Shown: piece after piece, positions 1 to 6,660 of the stretch | Layout of the letters: every line of letters starts with the position of its first letter | Numbering within the stretch: the stretch's first letter is position 1 | Source of the DNA: Hyphomicrobium sp. 12-62-95 | GTDB taxonomy: Bacteria; Pseudomonadota; Alphaproteobacteria; Rhizobiales; Hyphomicrobiaceae | Assembly (NCBI GenBank): GCA_002279935.1 | Contig: NCCZ01000008.1 | Coordinates: 149,998 to 192,650 of the forward strand | Direction of reading: 5' to 3' | DNA length: 42,653 bases | Translations under genes and position numbers: made by a program | Notes under the pieces: generated by a model | Seen by the model: only the letters and a program-made list of their open reading frames with translations | Database searches by the model: none | What the model was told of the DNA's origin: nothing

Positions 1-950
1 GCAAAGCCCAAGACGACAGACCGGGTGCGGTTCGTGCGCGTCGATTGCGCACCGCCGGCGGCGGCCAGAGCTATGAAGACGAAGGCCAGTGGATAGAGCG
101 GACTTGCGAACCGCTCATGCAGTTCGGCCCGGAATTGGCCGGGATTGCGCTTGTAGAAGCGGCTTTCCGGATCAGGGTTGACGAGTTCGGAATAGTAGCG
201 CTCGCGGGGGCGGAGATCCTTGTCGTCGCTGATTTTCTGGTCGAAGGCGTCGAGGTCGAGGGCGTAGCGATCGAAGGCGACGATGCGCGCGGGCTGTTTA
301 ACATCGTCCTGGGAGAGGACGTGGCCGCCGCTCATGATCAGGTAGGCGCCGCTCTCCTGTTTCACGATCTGGCCGCGCTCGGCCAAATAGGACATGGCGC
401 TCTTGCCCGTGCGCGTGTCGTGCATGATCAGGCCCAGAATGTCACCATTGGGGGCACGTTCCCGAATGTGGAAGGTGACACCGCGTTCGGGGCTTGAGAA
501 TTTGCCCGGCTGGAGGACTTGGGAGAGCAGATCGGTGCGCACTTCGACGACATAGTCGCGGAGCATGCGCAGGCTCCAGGGCATACCGATGTGATTGACG
601 AAGGCGACGGCGGTGGCAACGATGGCTGCCAGAAGAAGCAAGGGCCGGGCGACGATCCAGATGGTGCCGCCTGATGCGGTCATGACGATCAGTTCGCTGT
701 CGCCGTTGAGGCGGTTCAGCGTGTGCATGACGCCGATGAGAAGCGCGAACGGGGCGATGAGGGCCAAGAGGTTGGGCACGCCCAGCGTTGTCATCGCCAT
801 GAGGGTCCAGGCGTTCTGGCCTTGGCTGGTGACTACCTCGAATTGGCGCAGGGCGAGTGCGATCCAAACGATGCCCGATAGCGACGACAAAATGAGCAGA
901 AGGGCGCCTGCCGCCTGCCGGAATACGTAGCGCGAGAAAATTGTCGTCAT
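1..950 (-). CDS. lptF: LPS export permease LptF (3' end missing)
   Basis: Inner-membrane permease of the LptB2FG transporter, which extracts lipopolysaccharide from the inner membrane and passes it to the periplasmic bridge. The first 316 codons are present; the frame is open to the window edge. The N-terminus begins MTTIFSRYVFRQ and continues into a hydrophobic helix, then a second transmembrane segment (GVPNLLALIAPFALLIG) followed by LNRLNGDSELIVM, a typical LptF/LptG signature. The middle part is the soluble jellyroll domain. A third hydrophobic segment (SPLYPLAFVFIALA) starts near the cut end. The start is the ATG complementary to 948-950. It is divergent from pepA, an arrangement common in alphaproteobacteria. 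lptG would be expected just beyond the left edge. LptF is preferred to LptG from its position and N-terminus. Confidence 0.9.
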   Translation of the reverse strand, partial: MTTIFSRYVFRQAAGALLLILSSLSGIVWIALALRQFEVVTSQGQNAWTLMAMTTLGVPNLLALIAPFALLIGVMHTLNRLNGDSELIVMTASGGTIWIVARPLLLLAAIVATAVAFVNHIGMPWSLRMLRDYVVEVRTDLLSQVLQPGKFSSPERGVTFHIRERAPNGDILGLIMHDTRTGKSAMSYLAERGQIVKQESGAYLIMSGGHVLSQDDVKQPARIVAFDRYALDLDAFDQKISDDKDLRPRERYYSELVNPDPESRFYKRNPGQFRAELHERFASPLYPLAFVFIALAAAGGAQSTRTNRTRSVVLGF

Positions 951-1388
951 GCGCGTTGTGACCGGCTCGCTCAGGAATGGGTTGGCGGGCCGTCACTTGG
1001 CGGTAGGCGGCGTTAACCGTCAAGATGTGAGCCCCCCGGCTGCGTGGGCAAACTGTCATCCCCACATGGCCAAAATTCGGCGCGGGAGCGAGGGTTGGGC
1101 GGGACGATGAGCTGCCTGTGAGCTTTGAAGGGTGCTTTTGGTTGTGTTTGGCGTGATGGTGGACTGGTCCAGGCCTGTCTCGCCGGGGCAATTCGACCCC
1201 CAAGGTGCGCGGGCAACTTGCGCGGCGGCGGGAAGCGGATAATCTCCCGCGTCGAAACCGCCTTCTTTTCCCCGAGCTCGAGCCAGGCTTGGATCCGCGC
1301 CCGTCGCGCGGTGACCGGCCGTGGCCCTATCCAAGGACCTCCTGTTCTTGCTCCGCTCGGTTCGACATTCAGCCATGGAGCCTTCCGT
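951..1388. other. 438-bp intergenic region between divergent lptF and pepA
   Basis: This spacer must hold promoters for both lptF and pepA. Open frames crossing it are extensions or shadows of neighbours. The frame of pepA is open back to 1125, but the protein encoded there does not resemble the PepA family. I see no convincing -35/-10 pair, RNA gene or repeat. A lone GTTAAC lies near 1012-1017. Confidence 0.4.
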
Positions 1389-2942
1389 ATGTCCGCCTTC
1401 GAAATTTCGTTTGCGCCTCTCAACTCTGCCCTGGAACCTGCGGCGGTCGCGTTTGCCGGCGGGGAACTGGCGCTTGGCGACACGATCAAGTCACTCGACC
1501 AGAAGAGCGGCGGTCTCATCTTGAAGGCAGCGACCGCGTCGGGCTTCTCGGGCAAGTCCAAATCGTCGTTTGAAATGCTTGCGCCCTCGAAGATCGATAC
1601 CGCGCGCCTCATCGTTGCAGGGGCAGGTAAGACGGGTGATCTCACCGATACCGACTGGGCGATGCTCGGCGGCTACTGCTACGGCCAGATCACCCAGCGC
1701 AAGACGCCGCGCGCGAGCCTGATCGCCGATTTCGACGGCATCGGCGACAAGAAGCCGGCCGATATCGCGGCGCTCATGGCGTTCGGCGTTCTGCTGCGCC
1801 ACTACGCGTTCAACAAATACAAAACGAAGAAGAACGGCGGCGAAGAGAACGGGGCGGCAGGCGAGGGGGGCGCTGAGGCCGCGGCGCCGGCGGCGGACGG
1901 GCTTCAGAAGCTCGTCATCATGACGGCGGATCCCGATAAGGCGCGGGTGGCGTTTCAGCGTCAGCAAGCGGTGGCGAACGGCATTATTCTGGCGCGCGAT
2001 CTCGTCAATGAGCCGGCCAACGTGTTGGGGCCGGTTGAATTCGCCGAGCGCGTCAAGGATTTGGAGCGGGTTGGGCTCGACGTCGAAATTCTCGATGTGG
2101 ACGCGCTGACGGCTTTGAAAATGAACACGCTGCTGGCCGTGGGGCAGGGGAGTGCGCGGCCGTCGCGGGTGGCGATTATGCATTGGAACGGTGCCAAGTC
2201 GAAGCGCGCCAAGCCGGTGTGTTTCGTCGGCAAGGGCGTCGTGTTCGACACGGGCGGCTACTCGATCAAGCCCGCGGGCGGCATGGAAGACATGAAGGGC
2301 GACATGGGCGGGGCTGCCGCGGTCGTCGGTCTGATGTCGGCGCTGGCCGAGCGCAAGGCGAACGTGAATGCGGTCGGCATCATCGGTCTCGTCGAGAACA
2401 TGGTGTCGGGCAATGCCATCCGTCCGGGCGACATCGTGACGTCGATGTCGGGGCAGACGGTTGAGATCTTGAACACGGACGCGGAAGGCCGTTTGGTGCT
2501 GGCGGATGTGCTCTGGTATGCGCAGGAGCGTTATAAGCCCAAGCTGATCGTCGATCTGGCGACGCTCACGGGCGCCATTATGATTGCGCTCGGCAAGGAA
2601 TACGCGGGGCTCTTTGCCAACGACGACAAACTGGCGGGTGATCTGATGTCGGCTTCGAAAGCGACAGGGGAGAAGCTGTGGCGGATGCCGCTCGACAAGG
2701 CCTTCCACCGCATGATCGACGGCAAGACGGCGGACATCAAAAACATCGGTGGACGCTGGGCGGGGTCGTGCACGGCCGCCGCGTTCCTTGAGCGGTTCAT
2801 CAAAGATACGCCGTGGGCGCATCTGGACGTGGCCGGGACGGCGATGGATTCGGGCAGGTCTGACATCAACACGAGCTGGGGTTCGGGCTGGGGCGTGCGG
2901 CTGCTCGACCGGTTCGTGGCCGATCACCACGAGAAGGGCTGA
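1389..2942 (+). CDS. pepA: Leucyl aminopeptidase PepA (M17 family)
   Basis: Cytosolic dizinc aminopeptidase that removes N-terminal residues (leucine preferred) from peptides. The predicted protein is 517 aa. The catalytic half holds the family signature NTDAEGRL (362-369). Probable metal ligands are K282 and D287 in GKGVVFDTGG, D305 in MKGDMGG, and D364/E366. The ATG at 1389 is chosen over the upstream-open frame because it is preceded by GGAG and begins MSAFEISFAP as expected for the family. An unusual hydrophilic Lys/Gly/Glu/Ala-rich linker (about 143-171) separates the N-terminal domain from the catalytic domain. A hairpin follows the stop codon. Confidence 0.95.
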   Translation: MSAFEISFAPLNSALEPAAVAFAGGELALGDTIKSLDQKSGGLILKAATASGFSGKSKSSFEMLAPSKIDTARLIVAGAGKTGDLTDTDWAMLGGYCYGQITQRKTPRASLIADFDGIGDKKPADIAALMAFGVLLRHYAFNKYKTKKNGGEENGAAGEGGAEAAAPAADGLQKLVIMTADPDKARVAFQRQQAVANGIILARDLVNEPANVLGPVEFAERVKDLERVGLDVEILDVDALTALKMNTLLAVGQGSARPSRVAIMHWNGAKSKRAKPVCFVGKGVVFDTGGYSIKPAGGMEDMKGDMGGAAAVVGLMSALAERKANVNAVGIIGLVENMVSGNAIRPGDIVTSMSGQTVEILNTDAEGRLVLADVLWYAQERYKPKLIVDLATLTGAIMIALGKEYAGLFANDDKLAGDLMSASKATGEKLWRMPLDKAFHRMIDGKTADIKNIGGRWAGSCTAAAFLERFIKDTPWAHLDVAGTAMDSGRSDINTSWGSGWGVRLLDRFVADHHEKG

Positions 2943-2966
2943 GGCTCGCGCAAAGGTTGGCTGGCT

Positions 2967-3004
2967 AGCGACCTGATTGCAGGTCGTTCCTACCTTTTAT
3001 TTTC
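2967..3004 (+). terminator. Probable intrinsic terminator after pepA
   Basis: A stem CGACCTG / CAGGTCG (2969-2975 / 2980-2986) with loop ATTG extends by a G-T and an A-T pair to 2967/2988. A T-rich tract (CCTTTTATTTT) follows after a short gap. Location 25 bp past the pepA stop fits. The T tract is slightly offset, so strength is uncertain. Confidence 0.55.
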
Positions 3005-3020
3005 CATAATATATATTATG
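3005..3020. promoter_or_regulatory. Perfect 16-bp AT-rich palindrome, possible operator
   Basis: CATAATATATATTATG reads identically on both strands. It is a very AT-rich block in otherwise GC-rich DNA, between the pepA terminator and the 3' end of the convergent membrane-protein gene. It could be a protein-binding site or simply part of the T-rich terminator tail; no adjacent start codon makes its role obvious. Confidence 0.35.
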
Positions 3021-3126
3021 CGAATGGTGGGTTGATGCGGAGGGCGGCGGGTTTCTCGTCGCCCTTTTCTTTGGGCGGCCGGATTCGCGCGTCGTCGTTC
3101 GTGTCTTGTCAGTTGGTCATGATTTG

Positions 3127-3867
3127 TCAGTTCGGCTCGGCGCGGTGGACAAGGCCGGCGATGACGGCGGCGTACAGCGACGCCACGAAGCCGGCCAGCA
3201 CATTGACGCTGACGATGATGCCGATGACGCGCGCCCATTGCGGCGGCATGTATGCCGATAGCAACGTGACGACGAAATCGTCGAAGGCTTGCTTCAAGCG
3301 GAAGAACAATTCGCTCGTCTGCTCGACGGTCGGGACCTTGGGCATTTCCCAGACGATGGTCCAGCCGATGTCGCCGACGGTGGGCGACGGGACGAGGCCG
3401 TAGAGGGCGAGGAACGCGATCATGGCGGAGAAGAGAAGACCCAGCGGCGGGCCAAGGCGGAAGAAGCCCCAGCGCTCGGGGCGGGCGTCGAATTTGAGGG
3501 CGAGGAGGCGCAGGAGGCCCGCACCGGCGTAGATCGTGAGGCCGAAAGCGATGGCGACCCAGAATAGGCGGCCCTGGTCGGTGCCGGAAAACGTGAACAG
3601 CGCTGCGACGCCGGCAAGCAAGCCTTTGAACAGCGCTTCGCCGAAGCCGATGACGGGCACGAACAGGCCGCGCAGTGAGTTTCCCGGACCGAAGTAGAAC
3701 GGCATTTCGTTTCTGAGCCGCAGGACTTCCAGGCGCAGGCCCAGCGCGAAGGCGAGGAGGCCGGTGGCCAGCGCGAACGCGACGGGATGATGGAGGCCGG
3801 CCCAGGCGACGGCTGCGCAGGCGGCGATCTCAAAGAGGATGAGGATGAGGTTCAGGATCACGCGCAT
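3127..3867 (-). CDS. Uncharacterised multi-pass membrane protein
   Basis: 246 aa with about six hydrophobic segments: two near the N-terminus (MRVILNLILILFEIAACAAV and the following AFALATGLLAFALG), two in the middle (GEALFKGLLAGVAALFTF; LFWVAIAFGLTIYAGAGLL), and two more (GLLFSAMIAFLALYGLV; VIGIIVSVNVLAGFVASLYAAVIAGLV). A soluble stretch at about 165-205 (VWEMPKVPTVEQTSELFFRL) probably faces one side of the membrane. I recognise no family motif. It is convergent with pepA. The ATG at 3867 has no strong ribosome site; a slightly different start is possible. Confidence 0.7.
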   Translation of the reverse strand: MRVILNLILILFEIAACAAVAWAGLHHPVAFALATGLLAFALGLRLEVLRLRNEMPFYFGPGNSLRGLFVPVIGFGEALFKGLLAGVAALFTFSGTDQGRLFWVAIAFGLTIYAGAGLLRLLALKFDARPERWGFFRLGPPLGLLFSAMIAFLALYGLVPSPTVGDIGWTIVWEMPKVPTVEQTSELFFRLKQAFDDFVVTLLSAYMPPQWARVIGIIVSVNVLAGFVASLYAAVIAGLVHRAEPN

Positions 3868-4017
3868 GCGGTCGTCTTATCCTCGTGCCTCTGGCTTTGA
3901 GGCCCCTGCCCCACGGTACCACCATAGAGAACGGCGGGCATGGCGGGAAGTGGACGGACGTTGACGGCCGGGTGGGCAAGAGCTTCAGTCGGGGCGGCGC
4001 GTCAGGTGGAGGCGATC

Positions 4018-4221
4018 ATGCATTGGGTTTTGCGGGTGGCATTGGGATTGGCTGTTGGCTACGCGCTGGGCGCAGTCGCGGGATACGCCGGCGTGCAGGT
4101 GTTCTCGGGGAACATGCACGATCGCGATCTGGAAGCGGCGATGACGGCTGCGTTCGCGACCGGGCCGCTCGGCGCGGCGCTGGGGGTTGCCGTGGCTCTG
4201 TGGATGGGGCGTCGGGGGTAG
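4018..4221 (+). CDS. Small two-helix membrane protein, unknown function
   Basis: 67 aa starting MHWVLRVALGLAVGYALG. Two hydrophobic, glycine/alanine-rich helices flank a short charged stretch (NMHDRDLEAAM), and the protein ends WMGRRG. The ATG at 4018 is chosen over upstream in-frame codons because GGTGGAGGCG precedes it and the membrane helix starts there. It stands alone between two minus-strand genes. Small size and no family match keep confidence moderate. Confidence 0.55.
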   Translation: MHWVLRVALGLAVGYALGAVAGYAGVQVFSGNMHDRDLEAAMTAAFATGPLGAALGVAVALWMGRRG

Positions 4222-4278
4222 TGTGGGTGGTTCGGAACCCGCACAATTATTTAGGATAGCGCTGCCTGCTCGATGGGT

Positions 4279-4319
4279 CCTCGGGACCCCGGCCTTCGCC
4301 GGGGCAGGCAAGCCCGAGG
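4279..4319. repeat. Dispersed palindromic repeat (intergenic)
   Basis: A nested inverted repeat: outer arms CCTCGGG / CCCGAGG (4279-4285 / 4313-4319) enclose an inner hairpin CCCCGGC-CTTC-GCCGGGG (4287-4304). Similar CCCCGGC..GCCGGGG palindromes followed by CCCGAGGATGAC are widespread REP-like repeats in Hyphomicrobiales genomes (established knowledge). It lies in the 123-bp gap between two convergent genes and could also act as a transcript-end structure. Confidence 0.7.
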
Positions 4320-4344
4320 ATGACATTCGTGGGGATGCTTGCGC

Positions 4345-4905
4345 TCAGCTCACTGGCTTCTCTGAAGATTTGCACACGGCATCGCCGACGCGCGTGAGGG
4401 CGGCGTGGAAGGGGAAGGATCGGCGGAACCAGCGGAATTCGGGGCCGGTGTCGCCGACCAGTTCTAGCATGGCGGCGGTATCGTCTTCGGGGGGTAAGAC
4501 GTGCGCGTCGATGACGTAATTCTGCGTTTCCTTGCCGAGCGAGAGCTTGCCTTCGAAGGCGTCTTTGCGTTTGGTGTCGCTGTGGGTTTTGAGTTGCATG
4601 ACCTCGGCGGCGCAGGTGTTCGCGCGGTCGACTTCGATGGCGCACCAGCCGCTGGCGCAGCTGACGATATCGAGGACGAGTTTGCAGTCTCCGTCCGTGC
4701 AGCGCGATGCATCGTTGCGGATGACGTGGGGCGTACCGCTCCAGCGGCCGGCGAGCGATGGGGTGCTGAGAGCTGCGACTGTGACCGGTTTTGTTATCGG
4801 CATTTCACCTGCAAGCACGCTGGTGGTGGCAAGCACCGCCGCAGTGACGCCACAGAGCGCACCGACGATAGCGCCTGTGATGCCGATCATGATGCGCGAG
4901 ACCAT
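4345..4905 (-). CDS. Exported cysteine-containing protein, unknown function
   Basis: 186 aa with an N-terminal signal or anchor helix (MVSRIMIGITGAIVGALCGV, hydrophobic to about residue 32), then a mature part beginning near GEMPITKPVT. The secreted part has six cysteines in three clusters (SRCTDGDC, SCASGWC, NTC, and VC near the end), suggesting disulphides. SLAGRWSGTPHVIR resembles the start of a small beta-barrel domain but I cannot assign a family. The start at 4905 is preferred because GGGGAGGGGAGC lies immediately upstream. Its start codon overlaps that of the divergent gene. Confidence 0.65.
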   Translation of the reverse strand: MVSRIMIGITGAIVGALCGVTAAVLATTSVLAGEMPITKPVTVAALSTPSLAGRWSGTPHVIRNDASRCTDGDCKLVLDIVSCASGWCAIEVDRANTCAAEVMQLKTHSDTKRKDAFEGKLSLGKETQNYVIDAHVLPPEDDTAAMLELVGDTGPEFRWFRRSFPFHAALTRVGDAVCKSSEKPVS

Positions 4906-5608
4906 GCTCCCCTCCCCTGCCCTTGCCGAACCTCGTCTGACATTGGTGGCGCGCGTTGCGATCGCTGCGGGGCTGATGCTGTCGCTGATCGTGGCTCTGG
5001 TGGCGTTGGGTTCGGGGACGGGGGCCATCGCACTTCCTTTCGAGATGTCGCTCGTGGACCGGCGGTTGCCGGTGGTCTTTCGCGTGCACATGCTGGCGTC
5101 GGCGATCGTGCTGCTGCTGTTGCCGGTGGCGATCGCCATGCGCTTTAGACCTAAGCTTCACCGCAAAATCGGCTGGACGTTGGGCGCTTTCGTGGTGGTG
5201 GGAGGGCTGACGGCGCTTCCTGTTGCCATATTCAGTTACTCCTGGTGGCCGTCGCGGGCGGGGTTTTTCGTGCAGGGGCTCGTGTGGCTGTGGCTGTTCT
5301 ATGCAGCGGTGGTCGCGATCCGGCGCGGGGACCGGGGGCGGCATGCGCATCTCATGCTGGCGATGGCGGCCGTGACGACGGGGGCGGTGTGGTTCCGGCT
5401 GATCACGGGGTCGGCGATTTTATTGGAGCTGCCGTTCGAGCCGATTTACGCGGCGGCGTCGTGGATCGCGTGGATGATCCCGCTGGCGCTGGTGTGGCGG
5501 TATGCCGAGGCGGTGGACGGTTGGGCGTTTCGGCTGCCGTCACTGGCGGCAGCTGGTGGCCGAAGCTCCACCCCACCCCTGCCCCTCCCCGTCGAGGGGA
5601 GGGTTTGA
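4904..5608 (+). CDS. DUF2306-like membrane protein
   Basis: 234 aa with about seven transmembrane helices. After the first helix comes FRVHMLASAIVLLLLPVAIA, then LHRKIGWTLG, and later the charged loop RGDRGRHAHLMLAMAA before GAVWFRLITG. The combination of an early His-containing helix, HRxxGW and RxxHxxLM fits the DUF2306 family, whose function is unknown. In-frame ATGs at 4880, 4889, 4892 and 4904 are possible starts, none with a strong ribosome site; 4904 is the last before the first membrane helix. The C-terminal residues SSTPPLPLPVEGRV and the stop codon come from or abut a palindromic repeat, so the natural end of the gene may have been replaced. Confidence 0.65.
   Translation: MLPSPALAEPRLTLVARVAIAAGLMLSLIVALVALGSGTGAIALPFEMSLVDRRLPVVFRVHMLASAIVLLLLPVAIAMRFRPKLHRKIGWTLGAFVVVGGLTALPVAIFSYSWWPSRAGFFVQGLVWLWLFYAAVVAIRRGDRGRHAHLMLAMAAVTTGAVWFRLITGSAILLELPFEPIYAAASWIAWMIPLALVWRYAEAVDGWAFRLPSLAAAGGRSSTPPLPLPVEGRV
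5583..5603. repeat. Palindromic repeat at the 3' end of the DUF2306-like gene
   Basis: CCCTCCCC-GTCGA-GGGGAGGG forms a perfect 8-bp stem, preceded by a C-rich stretch from about 5567. This is a typical form of a GC-rich dispersed repeat of alphaproteobacteria. It encodes the last residues of the upstream protein, and TGA follows at 5606-5608. Confidence 0.65.
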
Positions 5609-5658
5609 GGGTTTGGCAGCGGTTGATCGGGGGATGAAAGGCGGTAGTGTCCGCGGCC

Positions 5659-6606
5659 ATGACACAGAGCGAACCTCCTTCTTCCGCCGCCGGGGCACTG
5701 CTGCGCCTCATTGAAATTATGGCCGCGTTGCGCACGCCGGTGACAGGGTGCCCGTGGGATCTGGAGCAGACGTTTCAGACCATTGCGCCCTACACCATCG
5801 AGGAAGCCTATGAGGTCGCGGATGCGATTTCGCGCGGGGATCTGGCCGACTTGAAGGACGAGCTCGGCGATCTCCTTTTGCAGGTTGTCTATCATTCACG
5901 CATGGCGGAGGAGCAGGGCGCGTTTGCGTTTGCCGATGTAGCGGACGCGGTGAACGCGAAGATGATCCGCCGGCATCCACATGTGTTCGGGAGCGCGGAG
6001 GAACGCGCGGCGGGTGCGCAGCCGGATTTCTGGGCGCGTATTAAGGCGGAGGAGCGCGCGGCGAAGGCGGCTGAGCGCGCGCGGTTGGCGGCGCAGGCTG
6101 CCCCTCACGCTCATGGGGATGCTGCCCCTCACCCTAACCCTCTCCCCGCTGAAGGGCGGGGAGAGGGGATTATGACGGACGTTCCGGTTGGGTTGCCGGC
6201 GCTGACGCGGGCGATCAAGTTGCAGGACAAGGCGGCGCGTGTGGGGTTCGATTGGCCGGATCTGGCGCCGGTGTTTGCCAAGATGAAGGAAGAGATCGCG
6301 GAGCTGGAAGAGGTTGCTTTTTTATCTGCGGCTTCCGCCCGCCCTGCGGGGAGCCGGCCGGAAGCCGCTGCGGCCATCGAAGAAGAGATGGGCGACATGC
6401 TGTTTGTGATGGCGAACATCGCGCGGCATCTGAAACTCGATCCGGAGACGGCGCTGCGCAAGGCGAACGACAAGTTCACGCGCCGGTTTGCCTACATCGA
6501 ACGGCGATTGGCGGAGATGGGCAAGACGCCGGAGCAGTCCACGCTCGCAGAGATGGATGCGCTGTGGGACGAGGTGCGGGCGCAGGATAAGGCGCGGCGG
6601 GGTTAG
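5659..6606 (+). CDS. mazG: Nucleoside triphosphate pyrophosphohydrolase MazG
   Basis: Cytosolic all-alpha NTP pyrophosphatase that hydrolyses NTPs or dNTPs to NMP and PPi (house-cleaning, stress response). From the ATG the protein is 315 aa with two MazG domains. Domain 1 holds CPWDLEQTF and the metal motif E48/E49/E52...ELGD (68-71), then KMIRRHPHVFG. Domain 2 holds EEIAELEE (211-218) with EEMGD (242-246), then KANDKFTRRF. The linker at about 149-170 (APHPNPLPAEGRGEG) is encoded by a palindromic repeat, and a second inverted repeat codes about 224-236. A GTG at 5647 is an alternative start; AAAGGCGG lies too close to it and a little far from the ATG. Convergent with hflX. Confidence 0.95.
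   Translation: MTQSEPPSSAAGALLRLIEIMAALRTPVTGCPWDLEQTFQTIAPYTIEEAYEVADAISRGDLADLKDELGDLLLQVVYHSRMAEEQGAFAFADVADAVNAKMIRRHPHVFGSAEERAAGAQPDFWARIKAEERAAKAAERARLAAQAAPHAHGDAAPHPNPLPAEGRGEGIMTDVPVGLPALTRAIKLQDKAARVGFDWPDLAPVFAKMKEEIAELEEVAFLSAASARPAGSRPEAAAAIEEEMGDMLFVMANIARHLKLDPETALRKANDKFTRRFAYIERRLAEMGKTPEQSTLAEMDALWDEVRAQDKARRG
6138..6167. repeat. Palindromic repeat inserted in frame in mazG linker
   Basis: CCCTCTCCCCGC (6138-6149) and GCGGGGAGAGGG (6156-6167) form a perfect 12-bp stem with loop TGAAGG, preceded by CCCCTCACCCTAA. The encoded peptide PHPNPLPAEGRGEG is the familiar product of this repeat class when it lands in a coding frame. The element sits between the two MazG domains, where it is likely tolerated. 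Confidence 0.8.
6328..6368. repeat. Second inverted repeat inside mazG (domain 2 loop)
   Basis: Arms GCGGCTTCCG (6328-6337) and CGGAAGCCGC (6359-6368) are perfect complements. They enclose an inner hairpin CCCGC-CCT-GCGGG. The encoded stretch AASARPAGSRPEAA falls between the two metal-binding helices of the second MazG domain. The nested layout resembles a mobile palindromic element, but I see no second copy in this window. Confidence 0.5.
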
Positions 6607-6611
6607 CAGGT

Positions 6612-6649
6612 GGTGCCTGGCACCCTCTCTTGGCACCGTCTCTGGCACC
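6612..6649. repeat. TGGCACC repeat cluster between mazG and hflX
   Basis: TGGCACC occurs at 6618-6624, 6631-6637 and 6643-6649, spaced 13 and 12 bp. An inverted copy TGGTGCC at 6611-6617 makes the hairpin GGTGCC-T-GGCACC. It fills almost the whole 54-bp gap between two convergent genes and may act as a bidirectional transcript-end structure; no T tract is seen. Confidence 0.45.
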
Positions 6650-6660
6650 ATGTCAGCGAC

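Noticed and set aside
1491..2930. 479-codon minus-strand open frame opposite pepA
   Set aside because: Arg/His-rich shadow of a gene with clear M17 motifs.
3060..3085. Terminator for the membrane-protein gene at 3127
   Set aside because: Only a short CGCCC/GGGCG stem with no T tract on the minus strand.
6618..6649. TGGCAC copies as sigma-54 promoters
   Set aside because: No GC follows GG at the required 10-bp spacing in any copy, and the site is between converging gene ends.
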